DNA from: Hymenobacter polaris | Lineage (GTDB): Bacteria; Bacteroidota; Bacteroidia; Cytophagales; Hymenobacteraceae | Length of the DNA: 64,000 nt | Reading direction: 5' to 3' | NCBI RefSeq assembly: GCF_012927305.1 | Contig: NZ_JABBGH010000001.1 | Coordinates: 1,860,001 to 1,924,000, forward strand | Part shown: one piece after another, positions 32,504 through 40,539 of the stretch | Position numbering within the stretch: the stretch's first letter is position 1 | Layout: each line of letters opens with the position of its first letter | Program-made: the position numbers and the translations under genes | Notes under the pieces: generated by a model | Told to the model about the DNA's origin: nothing | The model's database searches: none | The model's input: the letters and a program-made list of their open reading frames with translations, nothing else

Positions 32504-34384
32504 GTGCGCTTCTCACTAGACCTGGTTACTTTTGGGCATTGCATGGACCTAACGGCTAACATCCACGACATACTAGCTGGAGGCAAGTTTGCTATCTTGG
32601 ATAACAACCGGGAAGGCGGCGAGCAGCTTAGCTATCTTTTTTTCGAACTCAGCCGGTTTTATACCGCCACGTCGCCCAGCGAAATGGAGGCGCAACTTGC
32701 GGCCATAGAAGCCTGTGTGCAGGCCGGAGACTATGCGGTAGGGTATTTTTCCTACGAGTTGAGTTACGTACTTCATCCGCGACTGCGCGAGCGTTTGCCG
32801 GCTGAACGAACCGTGCCGCTTTTTTGCGTGGGCATTTACCGTCAGCGTTTGGTCGTCCGTGACAAAGTGCTGGAGGCTGCGTTGGCCAGCTTTGTGCAGC
32901 ACGACGATGCCTATATCCTGAACTGCCAATTAAACATGCCGAAAGCCCAGTACCTAGAGCGGCTCCGGCGAGTGCAAGAACACCTGTACCAGGGCGATAC
33001 CTACCAGGTCAACTACACGCTAAAATATAAATTCACCCACGGCGGGTCCCCGCTCAAGCTCTACGCCGAGCTGCGCCAGCGGCAACGCGTGGCGTACGGG
33101 GCGTTTCTGGATTTTCCGGGTCTCACCGTCCTCTCGCGCTCTCCGGAACTCTTCGTGCAGAAGACCGGCGAGGACCTTTGCACCAAGCCCATGAAGGGGA
33201 CGAGTGAGCGGGGCAAAACGCCGGAGCTAGACGCCCGCAACGCCGCGTTTCTGCTCCAAGACGAAAAGTCACGTGCCGAACACGTGATGATTGTCGATTT
33301 GCTGCGCAACGACTTTTCCCGCCTCAGCCAGCGCGGCACCGTGAAAACCACCGGCTTGTTCGAGGTTCAAACCTATGAGACCGTGCACCAAATGGTGTCA
33401 ACCGTGACGGCCCGAGTTGCTAAAAATCTTTCGTTGATCAGTTTACTGCGTGGAGTTTTTCCTTCTGGCTCCATCACGGGCGCGCCCAAAGTACGCACGA
33501 TGGAACTCATTCGCGACTTGGAAACGGAACCCCGGGGCGTGTACACCGGCGCCCTTGGGTATGTGGGGCCGGACGGCAGCCTCGGCTTGAACGTGCCCAT
33601 CCGAACGCTGGCGCTGTGGCCGGACGGCCAGGGAGAAATGGGCGTGGGCAGCGGCATCGTGTCCGATTCCGACCCGGAAGCCGAGTACGCGGAGTGCCGC
33701 TTAAAAGGCCAGTTTTTTACGCGGGGCTTTACGGAATTTAGCCTGCTCGAATCCCTATTGTTCGATAATGGGTATGGGCAGTTGGCTAAGCACCTGGTCC
33801 GGCTGGGGAAAAGTGCCGCTACCTTAGGCTTTAGCGTGGATTTACCTCAATTGCAACGCGACCTGCTGCGCCAGGCCGCTGCGCTCAGCGCGCCGACCAA
33901 AGTGCGAGTCGTCCTCGCTAAATCGGGCCACTATACCATTGAAAGCCTAGTCCTTGACTCGTTAGGCAACGAAGAAAAAAAGGTTATGGTCGCACCGCAG
34001 CCCATTCGACCAGCCCAGCACGTATTACCTCAGCACAAAACGTCTCGGCGCGCTTTTTACCAGGCAATGTACGCGACTTACCGCCGCCACGGCTATTACG
34101 ACGTGCTTTTTGTCAACGAGCAAGGCGAGATAACGGAGGGCACGTTTAACAACGTATTTATTCGGGTGGGGGCGGCCTGGTACACCCCGCCGGTGGCGTG
34201 CGGCGTGCTGCCGGGTATTCAACGCCAGTGTTTGCTGGAGAGCAGCGACATCGAGGCGACAGAGAAAGTGCTCTCGGTAGAAGATTTGCACCAAGCTGAC
34301 GCGATTTACCTCACTAACGCCGTTCGGGGGGTGGTACAAGTTACCTTAGACCCGCCGTGGAAGGAGCCGCTATGGTGTGTGTAG
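32504..34384 (+). CDS. pabB: Aminodeoxychorismate synthase component I fused to aminodeoxychorismate lyase
   Basis: Bifunctional enzyme for p-aminobenzoate (folate) synthesis: the PabB part aminates chorismate using ammonia from PabA; the C-terminal PLP-dependent PabC-like part eliminates pyruvate. PabB signatures: TKPMKGTSERGK (near residue 229; the Lys is the PabB nucleophile, where TrpE has Ala), GVFPSGSITGAPKVRTMELI and EYAECRLKGQFF. From about residue 440 the class-IV aminotransferase domain follows, with HKTSRRAFY (PLP-Lys region) and GEITEGTFNNVF. The frame opens at GTG 32504; ATG 32543 (MDLTANIHD) is the likelier start. GC is clearly below the flanks. It overlaps pabA by 13 nt. IS elements lie on both sides. 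Confidence 0.93.
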   Translation: MRFSLDLVTFGHCMDLTANIHDILAGGKFAILDNNREGGEQLSYLFFELSRFYTATSPSEMEAQLAAIEACVQAGDYAVGYFSYELSYVLHPRLRERLPAERTVPLFCVGIYRQRLVVRDKVLEAALASFVQHDDAYILNCQLNMPKAQYLERLRRVQEHLYQGDTYQVNYTLKYKFTHGGSPLKLYAELRQRQRVAYGAFLDFPGLTVLSRSPELFVQKTGEDLCTKPMKGTSERGKTPELDARNAAFLLQDEKSRAEHVMIVDLLRNDFSRLSQRGTVKTTGLFEVQTYETVHQMVSTVTARVAKNLSLISLLRGVFPSGSITGAPKVRTMELIRDLETEPRGVYTGALGYVGPDGSLGLNVPIRTLALWPDGQGEMGVGSGIVSDSDPEAEYAECRLKGQFFTRGFTEFSLLESLLFDNGYGQLAKHLVRLGKSAATLGFSVDLPQLQRDLLRQAAALSAPTKVRVVLAKSGHYTIESLVLDSLGNEEKKVMVAPQPIRPAQHVLPQHKTSRRAFYQAMYATYRRHGYYDVLFVNEQGEITEGTFNNVFIRVGAAWYTPPVACGVLPGIQRQCLLESSDIEATEKVLSVEDLHQADAIYLTNAVRGVVQVTLDPPWKEPLWCV

Positions 34385-34953
34385 TTGATAATTACGATTC
34401 GTTCACGTACAACATCGTGCATTACTTGCACGAGCTCGGGGCAGAAGTGCGCGTCGTGCTTAACGACGAGCTGTCGACACCGGCGGTGCTGGCGTTAGCG
34501 CCGACGCACCTCGTGCTGTCGCCTGGGCCCGGCCGGCCCCAGGATGCTGGCATTTCCAGGGAGTTGCTGTTGGCGGCCGCGCGCCAAGGCCTGCCCACGC
34601 TGGGTATTTGCCTAGGGCATGAGCTGATTGGCGAAGCCTTCGGGGGGTGCGTAAAGCACGCCCGGCGGGTCATGCACGGCAAAGCCAGCCCGATCCAGCA
34701 CACCGGCCGCGGGCTGTTTGTGGATATTCCCCAGGCCTTCTTGGCTGGGCGCTACCATTCCCTCATCGTTGAGCCAGCGAGTTTGCCAGAGTGCTTGGCC
34801 ATCACCGCGTGGACGGCCACGCCAGATAAGGAGGTAGACGAAATTATGGGTCTCGCTCACCAAGAGCTACCGATTTATGGCGTGCAGTTTCATCCCGAAT
34901 CGATTTTGACGGCGCACGGCCATCAATTGCTGTCCACTTTTTTAAAGACGTGA
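34372..34953 (+). CDS. pabA: Glutamine amidotransferase subunit of aminodeoxychorismate synthase
   Basis: Class I glutaminase that feeds ammonia to PabB (it could also serve anthranilate synthase). 193 residues: VVDNYDSFTYNIVHYL at the N-terminus, the nucleophile Cys in LGICLGHELIGEAFGG (near residue 78), and VQFHPESI with the catalytic His-Glu near residue 175. ATG 34372 is chosen because AAGGAG lies 6 nt upstream and the protein then starts MVCVVDNYDSF as in the family; the 5 codons before it belong to pabB. The genes overlap by 13 nt, implying translational coupling and 1:1 synthesis. Confidence 0.93.
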   Translation: MVCVVDNYDSFTYNIVHYLHELGAEVRVVLNDELSTPAVLALAPTHLVLSPGPGRPQDAGISRELLLAAARQGLPTLGICLGHELIGEAFGGCVKHARRVMHGKASPIQHTGRGLFVDIPQAFLAGRYHSLIVEPASLPECLAITAWTATPDKEVDEIMGLAHQELPIYGVQFHPESILTAHGHQLLSTFLKT

Positions 34954-35121
34954 GGTGGTCGGGTAGGATTAGTCACGGAGAAAGCTACTTGCCCCAATCT
35001 TAACAGCAGAAAGACTAGCCAGCAACTGGCAGATAAGCTCAGCAATACTGCCTGACATAACGGGCGCTACACGCTGTACTTTTTCATTAATTCCACCCAT
35101 TAAGCTAGGGCGTGTTGACAA

Positions 35122-35556
35122 TTAGAGGAGCCAAACGAAAGTAGTGGCGCATTGCGCGAAGGCCAGGAAAGAGGACGCGGTTTTATCGTAGCGAGTAGCC
35201 AAGCGGCAATACTGTTTGAGGCGATTAAAGAAGCGCTCTACCTTGTTGCGGTCCGCATATAGGTTACGGTCCAGCTCACGCGCGGCACGCCGGCTGCGTT
35301 TGCTGAGGACGACGACAGCGGCCCCGGCCTGGTTGAGTTGGTCCACTAAGGCGTTGGTATCATACGCCTTATCGGCCAGTACGGCTCCCACCGCCAAGCC
35401 GGCCAACAAGTCAGCGGCCACGGTGCAATTAGCCTGCTGGCCCGGCGTCAGAGCCAGCCGCAACGGGTTGCCCAGCGCATCTACGACGACGTGGAGCTTG
35501 CTGGTAAAGCCCCCGCGGGAACGGCCGAGGGCTTCGGCTGGGGCGCTATTTTTTTG
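35122..35556 (-). pseudogene. IS5-family transposase, C-terminal half
   Basis: Reads KNSAPAEALGRSRGGFTSKL, HVVVDALGNPLRLALTPGQQ, then ADKAYDTNALVDQL and the C-terminal ADRNKVERFFNRLKQYCRLA with the DDE glutamate. It is cut at its N-terminal side by the IS1595-type element and continues at 38862-39192. Confidence 0.88.
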
Positions 35557-35653
35557 GCAATGATATACGAGTTTACACTAAAATAAAAAGGAGGCTTTTG
35601 CGTTATATAACTAATTTCATTGGATTATCAGACTAAATTTTGTAGCTTTATAC

Positions 35654-36103
35654 ATGATTAACTACTTTCGGCGCTACCAAACCGGGATGGTTCTTGCTGA
35701 GCTTTATCCAACGATAGAAGGGAAATGCGCGTGTGGATGTGGCAAAGACATACCTCAAAGCAGAAAAAAATGGTATTCAACTGATTGCCGAGATATGGCT
35801 TATAGAACTTTTGCCATTATAAAAGGAGACACTTCAGAAATACGCAAATACCTTTATCAGCTTGATGGGGGTGCTTGCAGATATTGTGGCTCTATTACCG
35901 ACGACTGGCAAGCCGACCATATTCTACCTGTATTCGAGGGCGGGGCTGCATGTGACATATCAAATTTTCAAACGCTTTGCTTGGATTGCCACAACGAAAA
36001 AACTCATAGCTTTCCCCACCACAATGCAATCTCTTCACAAGCAGTTTCTATCGTGCGCATGCGAAGTGTATATGATTTAGGGCAGCAATCGATAGTTGCT
36101 TGA
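35654..36103 (+). CDS. HNH-endonuclease-like protein (transposon cargo)
   Basis: 149 residues. An N-terminal Cys-rich patch (KCACGCGKDI ... STDC, residues 24-45) may be a zinc finger. The HNH module follows: CRYCG (Cys75/Cys78), ADHILP (His89), SNFQTLCLDCHNEKT (Asn104, Cys109/Cys112, His113), i.e. a complete zinc-stabilised HNH core with the DH-N-H residues in place. Only gene of the transposon on the plus strand; its last 100 nt overlap the end of the 226-residue gene on the other strand. A start at ATG 35654 follows an AT-rich leader with TAGCTTTA. Likely DNA nuclease; target unknown. Confidence 0.85.
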   Translation: MINYFRRYQTGMVLAELYPTIEGKCACGCGKDIPQSRKKWYSTDCRDMAYRTFAIIKGDTSEIRKYLYQLDGGACRYCGSITDDWQADHILPVFEGGAACDISNFQTLCLDCHNEKTHSFPHHNAISSQAVSIVRMRSVYDLGQQSIVA

Positions 36104-36684
36104 AAAACATCTATTGACATGCTTAATTTGGGATTAGGATTTTCACCTTCCTTAGTTAAGAACTTACCAGTAAAATCATGTAACATCACGCCTACAATCT
36201 TCTGACTTTCATTAGTCAAGAGATTGCTTTTTGATAAATGAAGCTTTACCGCTCCTATATGAGTAATATCGCCAACTCTCTTAGTCAGAACTAAGTCAGG
36301 ATTAACACTTATATTAACTCCTGCTATTTCAATTAATTTATTTGCATCATCAAAATTGATTATTTCACACTCATCTAGTACAGCAAAATCAGTTTCAAGT
36401 AGTAGCTCTAGAGATTCAATAGACAAGGCTTTGTCTTGCTCTTGAAAATCAGACTTAGCTTCTATCTCTTCAATTTCCTTGATTGATTCTAATACGTAAT
36501 CTTCGTCTTGCCCTGCTATAAGATAGTTTTTGATAACATCTCGCGCATTAGTGTACCTAGTCGTTATAAACTTAGCAGGATTCTTGGCATCAGAAATAAT
36601 CTTCTTTCTTCTAGTAGGCGAAGCTTCAAGATATTCTGCAAGCTTGTTTACAGATATTCTAGGTTTTTTGGCAATTATTGGCAT
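36004..36684 (-). CDS. Unrecognised 226-residue protein (transposon cargo)
   Basis: Not assigned to a family. Basic N-terminus (MPIIAKKPRISVNKLAEYLE, ASPTRRKKIISDAKNP) that could bind DNA, an acidic helical middle, then a strand-rich core VNPDLVLTKRV and IGAVKLHLSKSN; an Asp followed by a strand with AVK vaguely resembles a PD-(D/E)xK nuclease core, but the acidic residue before xK is Ala here, so I hold this loosely. It lies 86 nt after the P63C gene and overlaps the HNH gene tail-to-tail by 100 nt. AT-rich codons. Confidence 0.7.
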   Translation of the reverse strand: MPIIAKKPRISVNKLAEYLEASPTRRKKIISDAKNPAKFITTRYTNARDVIKNYLIAGQDEDYVLESIKEIEEIEAKSDFQEQDKALSIESLELLLETDFAVLDECEIINFDDANKLIEIAGVNISVNPDLVLTKRVGDITHIGAVKLHLSKSNLLTNESQKIVGVMLHDFTGKFLTKEGENPNPKLSMSIDVFQATIDCCPKSYTLRMRTIETACEEIALWWGKL

Positions 36685-36770
36685 ATGCGATTTGGGCTTA
36701 TGTGCCCCTAGTGTTGTTATGGATTATAAGCTTCTAATTTTCGAAATATTGTGGAATGGAAGTGTAATTG

Positions 36771-37865
36771 TCACTTCTTAGGTTCTATCGGTTTATCGTC
36801 AGGAACCACCTCTTCCGTACCAGTTTCGTTATCCTCATCATCTTCTGGGGATTTGACGGGCCTATCATCCTTCGAGGGTGGTGGAACGGAAAGAAGACCA
36901 GTGAGCGCAATATCAAAGTCGCTTTTACCTGGTGCGGGGCCAAGCTCTTTGCCGCCAAAGTCAAGTACCTGCTGCCCAAATTTGCGCTCAAATAACCCCT
37001 TAAATTCTTTCCAATCACTCGAAACGTTCATTAGGGTTACAACTGAAACGAGCTGCTTTTCTAGATGTGGTACGCCAGTATCCTTACTAAATGCTTGGTG
37101 TAGTTTAGGCTTGCGCTTACCAGGAACATGGGTCGTTTTCTCAACAAGTGCTGGTAATACCCCTTTTGGCATCGGTGCATAGATAAACTGCTTTGTCCAA
37201 GTGCCAATAATGCCGGGGCGCTGCTTAATACCTTTTACAGTAAAATCCCAACCATTTAGGCGAAATATTTCTCGATAAAACTCATCAGGAAACCGCTTAC
37301 GCCATTCAAGTAGTTCTTCGCCGATATAGGCTTTTAGAATCTTTTGCAGCTCGTCGCGCTCCCTATCATATTGATAGCCCGTAGCCTCATCTACCAGCGC
37401 AGTAATACCTACTGTGGCAAATGCCCTAACCAAAGCTTCACATCGCTCAACGATATGCTTTTGCTTAGCGGTCAGAACCCCCGCCTTATTAGCGTCAATA
37501 AACACGTAGCATATGTCTTTCAAGATAGTAGCTTTGTAGCCAATTGTCTTATGCCACTTTAAGTTCTTGAAATCTATCGGCTTTGCCGAATCAATTAACT
37601 CATTGCTTATGAACGGCCTAAGATTCGCAGCGCGTAAAAAAGCTGGTAGTTTGTCGTTTGGATTTTCCGTAGGTCTATTAGGTGGGTTGGCGTGCATACC
37701 CAATGCCCCCATTAAGTCCTGGCGACTTATCACCCGTTCGTTATCGGGCGTATCCAAGACATAGCATCTCATCTCAAAGTCTGCAATTGTTAGCACACCT
37801 TGTTTGATTGCTTTAAGCGTGGACGAATTAGGCTCGTCCTCCTGTATAAGCTGCAAGTCAGACAT
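36771..37865 (-). CDS. P63C-domain protein (transposon cargo)
   Basis: 364 residues. The region around residues 160-220 (EATGYQYDRERDELQKILKA, LEWRKRFPDEFYREIFRLNG) matches the P63C domain, found in phage- and plasmid-associated proteins of unknown biochemical role. The N-terminal 150 residues resemble antirepressor/Bro-N-like segments; the C-terminal 40 residues are a charged Pro/Asp/Glu tail. Its ATG overlaps the transposase stop by 8 nt, so it should be translated with the transposase, suggesting a role in transposition control, target choice or host interaction. AT-rich. Confidence 0.88.
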   Translation of the reverse strand: MSDLQLIQEDEPNSSTLKAIKQGVLTIADFEMRCYVLDTPDNERVISRQDLMGALGMHANPPNRPTENPNDKLPAFLRAANLRPFISNELIDSAKPIDFKNLKWHKTIGYKATILKDICYVFIDANKAGVLTAKQKHIVERCEALVRAFATVGITALVDEATGYQYDRERDELQKILKAYIGEELLEWRKRFPDEFYREIFRLNGWDFTVKGIKQRPGIIGTWTKQFIYAPMPKGVLPALVEKTTHVPGKRKPKLHQAFSKDTGVPHLEKQLVSVVTLMNVSSDWKEFKGLFERKFGQQVLDFGGKELGPAPGKSDFDIALTGLLSVPPPSKDDRPVKSPEDDEDNETGTEEVVPDDKPIEPKK

Positions 37866-38778
37866 GGGAAATAAGGGTTTTATAAGTCAAGCGCCCGGCG
37901 ACATTGCCCAGCACTAGATTAAAGCGGTCGGCAGTCGTAGCCCGGCGCGAGTTCCAGCGAAGCGAAAACTCCGTTACGTAGGCTTGCAGGTGCTCAAAGC
38001 TGACGTGGTGGTAGATGCCATCCACCATGCGCTTAAAATGGCTCCAGAAGCCTTCTAATCCGTTGGTGTGCGCCTTCCCATCCACGTACTGCTTGGCGCT
38101 GTGGCGTACAATCTGGTGGTTGTACACGGTAGCAATCGGACGGTAGGCGGCGTACTCGTCGGTGTGTACCGTAGCGCCCGGCTGTACCGTCTCCGTAATG
38201 ATGCCCACCAGCGTAGCGGTGGCTACATCTTCTACCACCTGAGCTATTACGTGCCCTTCGCGCTGCAACACGCCCACCACGGCCTTCTTGGTTTTCAGGC
38301 TACGGCCCTGGGTATTAGGGGTACGCTTACTAGCGTGTTTGTTGCTTTCCTTGCCACCCACGAAGGTTTCATCTACTTCAACCGGGCCTTCCATCGTAGC
38401 CTTGAAGTTGGGGTGCGCGAAGGCGTAGCGCAAGCGGTGGAGCATGAACCACGCGCTTTTCTGCGTCACGTCAATGTCCTTCGCTAGCTGGTGCGAGCTG
38501 ATGCCCTTTTTGTGGCTGGAGAAGATGTAGAGGGCCATGAACCACTTTTGCAGCGGTATCTTGGTGTCCTCGAAGATGGTGCCAACCTTGACGTTAAAGT
38601 ACTTGTTGGTATTCTTGCACTTGTAGCGGTGTCCGGCGCACTTGTACACCTTACTGGTAGTATCGAAGGGCGAAACGGGCGTGCCGTTCCACCGCAGTTG
38701 CTCCAGGTGCAGCAAGCAGCTTTCCTCATCAGGGAAGGCTTTGACCAAATCCAGCAGGCTTTTGAAGGTAGGGAGCAT
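37858..38778 (-). CDS. IS1595-family (ISXO2-like) transposase
   Basis: 306 residues, DDE enzyme moving the 35556-38861 element. N-terminal degenerate zinc-ribbon (SKVYKCAGHRYKCKNTNKYF), then VGTIFEDTKIPLQKWFMALY, a helix-turn-helix-like ISSHQLAKDIDVTQKSAWFM, and the catalytic core with VEVDETFVGGKES (Asp 1), TVHTDEYAAYR (Asp 2) and NGLEGFWSHFKRMVDG (third acidic/Asn position). No frameshift or stop: it appears intact. TTACACCA repeats upstream of its ATG and in the end repeats may be binding sites. The downstream P63C gene overlaps its stop. Confidence 0.95.
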   Translation of the reverse strand: MLPTFKSLLDLVKAFPDEESCLLHLEQLRWNGTPVSPFDTTSKVYKCAGHRYKCKNTNKYFNVKVGTIFEDTKIPLQKWFMALYIFSSHKKGISSHQLAKDIDVTQKSAWFMLHRLRYAFAHPNFKATMEGPVEVDETFVGGKESNKHASKRTPNTQGRSLKTKKAVVGVLQREGHVIAQVVEDVATATLVGIITETVQPGATVHTDEYAAYRPIATVYNHQIVRHSAKQYVDGKAHTNGLEGFWSHFKRMVDGIYHHVSFEHLQAYVTEFSLRWNSRRATTADRFNLVLGNVAGRLTYKTLISHV

Positions 38779-38861
38779 AACACCAGGCCGTTTATCTGGT
38801 GTAAATATACGCTCAAAATTTCAATAAGTTGCTAATTGGTGTAATATTGTATATCATTGCC

Positions 38862-39192
38862 ATTTTTTTTACCCGGCCGTGTGCTGGTGGGCTCGCACGC
38901 TAGTCGAGTCCAGCATGGCCCAGTCCAGGGCCAGGTCCTGCACCGCTTCGAACACGCGGTGCCAAACGCCGGTTTGTGCCTAGCGGCGGAAGCGCCGGTA
39001 CACCGAGTTCCACGGCCCGAACCGCTCGGGCAACAAATCGCGCCAGGGCGCCCCGCTACGAGCAATCCACAGTACGGTATTGACAAACAATCGGTTGTCG
39101 GCGGCCGAACGGCCCACATCTTCGACTTTGCCTGGTAATAACGGCGCTAACCGCGCCCAATCAGCATCTTTGAGTTCATAACGTCGCACCAC
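38862..39192 (-). pseudogene. IS5-family transposase, N-terminal half
   Basis: Begins [20 protein letters not shown] and [20 protein letters not shown], hits an in-frame TAG where a Trp codon is expected (after YRRFRR, 38979-38981), and continues AQTGVWHRVFEAVQDLALDW and STSVRAHQHTAG before meeting the A-run target of the IS1595-type insertion. Joined to 35122-35556 it makes one transposase; the nonsense codon shows it was already decayed or read through. Confidence 0.88.
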
Positions 39193-39359
39193 CTAAAGAT
39201 TGCAGATTGTCCACACACCCTAGCTGAAGATCCTGCCGAGAAAGCTCTTATTGTCAAGCTAGTGTGTGTCCCATCCGGCTATGTATTGACACTTTTCCAG
39301 AAGTTGTCATGCAAGAGCCCGAAGAGAAACCAGTTAGGCGCAGTACGAGAAGCAGTTAC

Positions 39360-40290
39360 AAGCTAGTGCCGAGCTGCATCTGCTGCTGCGCACGATGCTG
39401 CAAGTGGTGGTGGATGACCCACGACATCCCGCTGCCAAAAAAGTCTTTCTAGCGGCTGTTTCCCGCCTCAAAGCCGCTAAAAAAATGAGTGTGCAGCGCG
39501 CATGCCAGCATTTTGGCCTTTCGCGCCAAAGCTTTTACCAGCGCCGGGACCGGGAATAGGCGCACGCCGCCCGCGCCCAACAGGTGCTGGTCGCGGTACG
39601 GGCCGTGCGTACCTTGCTGCTGCGGCTGGGCACACGCAAACTGCTGCGCAAAATTGCGCCGCGCCTGCGGGCCCAGGGCGCGTCCTGCGGGCGCGACGCC
39701 CTCTTCACCCTGCTGCGCAGCCAGCAGTTGCTGGTGCCCCGCAAGCGCAGCTTTCCCGAGATGATAGACTCGCACCACCGCTTTCACTACCACCCCAACC
39801 TGGTCAAAGATGCCCTAAGCCAACTGGTCATAATCAGCTATATGTGAGTAATATAACTTGCTTACCTACCCATTAGGGCACGGTTTATCTGAGCTTAATC
39901 ACCAACGCATTTTCGCGTAAAATCGTCGGCGCGCACGTGCACAGCAGCCTACACACGGCGGGCTATCTAGCCGCCCTCGCCGCCGCCGTGCGCCAGGCCG
40001 GCGCGGCCAACTGCATCCACCACTCTGACCACGGCAGTCAGTACACCTCCGAGGCCTACCAAAGCGCCCAGACCAATGCCCAACTGCGCTACTCCATGAC
40101 CGACGGCTACGCTTGCTACCAGAACGCGCTGGCCGAGCGCGTCAACGGTATCTTGAAAGATGAATTCCTCTTCGTGCTGCCCGACGACCTGGCCTAAGCC
40201 CGCTTGCTCGTCAACCAGGCCGTGTACCTCTACAATGAAGAGCGCCCCTACCTAGCCCTGAACTGTTTAATTCCAAACCAAGTCCATCAG
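39360..40290 (+). pseudogene. IS3-family transposase remnant
   Basis: OrfB-like pieces in three frames: MSVQRACQHFGLSRQSFYQR (39486-), LGTRKLLRKIAPRLRAQGAS, then after a shift NQLYVSNITCLPTH with a TAG before GTVYLSLITNAFSRKIVGAH, and finally IHHSDHGSQYTSEAYQ, ALAERVNGILKDEF and YNEERPYLALNCLIPNQ, the DDE end typical of IS3 integrases. Several stops (39558, about 39890, 40196) and a frameshift; inactive. Confidence 0.85.
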
Positions 40291-40298
40291 CAAGGGAA

Positions 40299-40330
40299 AA
40301 AGCCCCGTCGGAAAATCCGAGCGGGGCTCT
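40299..40330 (+). terminator. Terminator inside the IS3 right end
   Basis: AAGCCCCG-TCGGA pairs with TCCGA-CGGGGCT around AAA, then CTT; separates the IS from the AraC-type gene. Confidence 0.65.
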
Positions 40331-40539
40331 TGCCTTATTTCTGTCAACACATAGCCGGACGAGACAGTTTTCTGCTACTGGCACTATGCGTAACTTGTTG
40401 CTCCGTTTCTGTCCTTGCCCAGCACGAAATCTCATCTGCGTTGCTGCAACAGTTCCACCGACCAGCGGCCAGCCCGGTAAAAGAGGGAGAAAGGACACTA
40501 CCGGACCAGGCAGCGGATTACTGGCAGCCAACTTGCACC

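Larger units (their letters stand above)
35556..38861. mobile_element. IS1595-type transposon with three cargo genes
   Basis: Both ends read inwards GGCAATGATATAC followed by a related stretch with TTACAC (left GGCAATGATATACGAGTTTA, right GGCAATGATATACAATATTA). It is flanked by the exact 8-bp duplication ATTTTTTT (35548-35555 and 38862-38869), the duplication size of the IS1595 family. Length is 3306 bp. Contents: IS1595 transposase, P63C-domain protein, a 226-residue unknown and an HNH-nuclease-like protein. All cargo is AT-rich compared with the host. Confidence 0.93.
35109..39219 (-). mobile_element. IS5-family insertion sequence interrupted by an IS1595-type element
   Basis: Ends GGCGTGTTGACAAT (from 35109) and GGTGTGTGGACAAT (reading in from 39219) are imperfect inverted repeats, each bordered by CTAG (35105-35108; 39220-39223), which matches the YTAR target duplication of the IS5 family. 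The two halves of its transposase lie at either end, separated by 3.3 kb of inserted DNA. Confidence 0.85.
39267..40366 (+). mobile_element. IS3-family insertion sequence remnant
   Basis: The ends match over 25 bp as imperfect inverted repeats: TGTCCCATCCGGCTATGTAT at 39267 and TGTCTCGTCCGGCTATGTGT reading in from 40366. They begin with TG as IS3 elements do. The length of 1100 bp is short for the family, so internal DNA is lost. No target duplication seen. Confidence 0.8.

Noticed and set aside
35556..38861. Restriction-modification system reading of the transposon cargo
   Set aside because: No methyltransferase motif was seen in any of the three cargo proteins, so HNH alone does not make an R-M system.
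40204..40539. N-terminal extension of the AraC gene at 40540
   Set aside because: These 112 codons are the C-terminal end of the IS3 transposase plus the IS3 right end; the regulator itself starts at 40540.
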